NCBI RefSeq assembly: GCF_000092865.1
Contig: NC_014151.1
Location: 2,108,001 to 2,172,000 of the forward strand
From: Cellulomonas flavigena DSM 20109
GTDB taxonomy: Bacteria; Actinomycetota; Actinomycetes; Actinomycetales; Cellulomonadaceae
Direction: 5' to 3'
DNA length: 64,000 nucleotides
Of the stretch, positions 62,055 to 64,000 are shown one piece after another (position 1 is the stretch's first letter; each line of letters opens with the position of its first letter). Under the pieces are notes generated by a model that worked only from the letters and a program-made list of their open reading frames with translations, was not told the origin of the DNA and searched no databases. A program made the position numbers and the translations under genes.

Positions 62055-62070
62055 TCGCACACGTGTTCGA
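62055..62070 (-). promoter_or_regulatory. LexA/SOS-like box upstream of uvrA
   Basis: On the minus strand the 16 bases TCGAACACGTGTGCGA match the actinobacterial consensus TCGAAC-N4-GTTCGA with one mismatch. The box is 32 bases before the uvrA start, where LexA would block the promoter. It is also 72 bases before the divergent GH15 gene. Confidence 0.7.
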
Positions 62071-62141
62071 CGTGACCTCCGTCGCCCTGCCGACGGCGCC
62101 CGGACGCGCACGCACCGCGGCCGCGCGGCATGCTGGGGCCG

Positions 62142-64000
62142 ATGGACGCCCCGACGCCCTGCCCGCCGGCCGGCGCGCTGCTCGCGCACCAGGTGCCGAT
62201 CGAGGACTACGCCGTGCTGGGTGACGGCCACACCGCCGCGCTCGTCTCGCGACGGGGCTCGGTCGACTGGCTGTGCCTGCCACGGTTCGACTCCGACGCG
62301 TGCTTCGCCGCGCTGCTCGGCACGCCGCGCCACGGTCGCTGGCTGCTCACGGTCCCCGACGCGACGGACGTGACGCGGCACTACCGCGGCGACTCGTTCG
62401 TGCTGGAGACGACGTACCGTGCGCCGCGGGGTGAGGCGCTCGTGACCGAGGCGATGCCGCTCGGCGACGGGCGTGCCGACCTCGTGCGGCGCATCGAGTG
62501 CACGCACGGCGAGGTCGACGTCGAGCACGAGTGGGTCGTGCGGCTCGGCTACGGTGCCGTCGAGCCGTGGGTCCGGCGGGAGCAGGACGCCGACGGGCAC
62601 GAGGCGATCCGGGCGATCGCCGGGCCCGACTCCCTCGTGCTGCGCGGCGACAGGCTCCCGGAAGCCGTCGACCACCGGCACCGGGACCGGTTCACGCTCC
62701 GGGCGGGCCAGGCCGTGGAGCTCTCGCTGACGTGGGTGCACTCGTGGCAGCCCACGCCGTCACGGCTCACCGTGCCGGACCGCGTCGACGCGACCGCCGT
62801 CGCGTGGGGGCTGTGGGCGCGCGGCTGCACGTACGACGGGCCGCACCGCGAGGCCGTGGTGCGGTCGCTGCTCGTCCTGCGTCTGCTGACGGACCTCACC
62901 ACGGGGGGCATCGTCGCGGCCGTCACCACGTCGCTGCCCGAGACGTTCGGCGGCGAGCGCAACTGGGACTACCGCTACTGCTGGCTGCGCGACGCCGCGC
63001 TCACGCTCGAGGCACTCGTCGAGCAGGGCTTCCGCCAGGAGGCGACGCAGTGGCGCGCGTGGCTCGAGCGCGCCGTCGCGGGTGACCCGCGGGACCTGCA
63101 GATCATGTACCGGCTCGACGGCGGACGACGGCTGCCGGAGGTCCTGCTCGAGCACCTGCCGGGGTACGCCGGGTCCCGCCCCGTGCGGGTCGGCAACCTC
63201 GCGGCGGGTCAGGTCCAGCACGACGTGCTCGGCGAGGTGATGTCCGCGCTCGCCGCGGCGCGCGACGCCGGTCTGCCCGAGACGGAGGGCTCGTGGGCGC
63301 TGCAGTGCCGGCTCGTCGACGACCTCGCCGCGTCGTGGCGCACCCCCGACCGGGGCATCTGGGAGATCCGCGGCGAGCCCCAGCACTTCACGCACTCGAA
63401 GGTCATGGCGTGGGCCGCGCTGGACCGGGCGGTGTCCGGCGTCGAGCGGCACGGCCTGCCCGGCCCCGTCGAGCGGTGGCGCCGTGTGCGCGAGGAGATC
63501 CGTGCGGACGTCATGGCGCACGGGTGGTCACCCGAGCGGAGCACGTTCGTCCAGCACTACGGCGCGGAGCACACCGACGCGTCGCTGCTCCAGCTGGTGC
63601 AGGTCGGCTTCGTGCCGGCGGACGGGCCGCACGCGCTTGGCACCCTCGCAGCGGTGCGCGACGAGCTCGAGGTGGCGCCGGGCCTGCTGCTGCGCTACCG
63701 CACCGACCGCACGGACGACGGGCTGGCCGGTGCGGAGGCACCGTTCCTCGCGTGCTCGTTCTGGCTCGCCGACGCGCTCGCACGCGCGGGCGAGGTGGAC
63801 GAGGCGAGCCGCGTGCTCGACGTGCTCGTCCCGCTGGCGAACGATGTCGGGCTGCTCGCCGAGCAGTACGACCCGTACGCAGGGCGCATGGTCGGCAACG
63901 TCCCGCAGGCGCTGTCGCACCTCGCCCTCGTGCGGGCCGCGCACAGCCACGCGCGCGCCGTGCGGCCGGCGTCGGGGACCGGCCCCGACGGCGGCCGGGC
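62142..64000 (+). CDS. GH15-family enzyme, 3' end cut by window
   Basis: The frame runs open to the last base (619 codons seen). N-terminal [12 protein letters not shown] and [13 protein letters not shown] are typical of the actinobacterial GH15 domain; the (alpha/alpha)6 part has [12 protein letters not shown] and [16 protein letters not shown] with the catalytic glutamate. Members include glucoamylases and trehalases. The actinobacterial cytoplasmic type is often a trehalase, so trehalase is plausible; no signal peptide is visible. An in-frame ATG at 62130 is a possible alternative. Confidence 0.88.
   Translation, partial: MDAPTPCPPAGALLAHQVPIEDYAVLGDGHTAALVSRRGSVDWLCLPRFDSDACFAALLGTPRHGRWLLTVPDATDVTRHYRGDSFVLETTYRAPRGEALVTEAMPLGDGRADLVRRIECTHGEVDVEHEWVVRLGYGAVEPWVRREQDADGHEAIRAIAGPDSLVLRGDRLPEAVDHRHRDRFTLRAGQAVELSLTWVHSWQPTPSRLTVPDRVDATAVAWGLWARGCTYDGPHREAVVRSLLVLRLLTDLTTGGIVAAVTTSLPETFGGERNWDYRYCWLRDAALTLEALVEQGFRQEATQWRAWLERAVAGDPRDLQIMYRLDGGRRLPEVLLEHLPGYAGSRPVRVGNLAAGQVQHDVLGEVMSALAAARDAGLPETEGSWALQCRLVDDLAASWRTPDRGIWEIRGEPQHFTHSKVMAWAALDRAVSGVERHGLPGPVERWRRVREEIRADVMAHGWSPERSTFVQHYGAEHTDASLLQLVQVGFVPADGPHALGTLAAVRDELEVAPGLLLRYRTDRTDDGLAGAEAPFLACSFWLADALARAGEVDEASRVLDVLVPLANDVGLLAEQYDPYAGRMVGNVPQALSHLALVRAAHSHARAVRPASGTGPDGGR

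Overview
The window is very GC-rich DNA (strong G/C third positions, many GTG starts) from an actinobacterium. The best fit is Cellulomonas (Micrococcales). Three secreted plant-wall hydrolases (GH6, GH5, GH74) each carry a Pro/Thr linker and a C-terminal family-2 cellulose-binding module. They sit with actinobacterial markers: RbpA, WhiA, OpcA, and the parA-scpA-scpB and uvrC-rapZ-yvcK-whiA neighbourhoods. I see no phage, insertion sequence, CRISPR array, toxin-antitoxin pair or classical defence island. It reads as ordinary chromosome.

Layout. 1-5080: a LacI-type regulator (start cut off), then GH6 and GH5 cellulases. 5086-12620: aldolase, small membrane protein, HU, a DNA-repair block (PHP protein and Ku facing an ATP-dependent ligase), Dps and an APP1-like phosphatase. 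12621-15671: GH74 xyloglucanase whose signal peptide is out of frame with its catalytic domain. 15672-21854: mqo, small proteins, an ECF-like sigma factor coupled to an O6-alkylguanine methyltransferase, aldo/keto reductase, MFS transporter and a rhodanese lipoprotein. 21884-25367: succinate dehydrogenase operon on the minus strand. 25368-30082: membrane and stress proteins and a frameshifted membrane hydrolase. 30355-30428: tRNA-Pro(GGG). 30504-40141: a minus-strand cluster (xerD, parA, scpA, scpB, rluB, tyrA, cmk, plsC, der, membrane protein), mostly with 4-base stop/start overlaps.

40152-53151 holds ctaB facing the oxidative and non-oxidative pentose phosphate genes (tkt, tal, zwf, opcA, and pgl fused to a methyltransferase). 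RbpA, SecG and the lower-glycolysis genes (gap, pgk, tpiA) follow on the minus strand. 53404-58470 is whiA, yvcK, rapZ and uvrC on the minus strand, then an OsmC protein, then uvrA with a LexA-like box, then a GH15 enzyme cut by the window end.

Together: cellulose and xyloglucan are cut outside the cell, and sugars feed the pentose phosphate and glycolytic genes. Mqo and Sdh feed electrons to the respiratory chain. The points that most deserve a second look are two genes with apparent frameshifts, the Pgl-methyltransferase fusion, LacI-type operator candidates shared by two glycosidase promoters and a 14-bp perfect palindrome before tkt, and the SOS-like box at uvrA.
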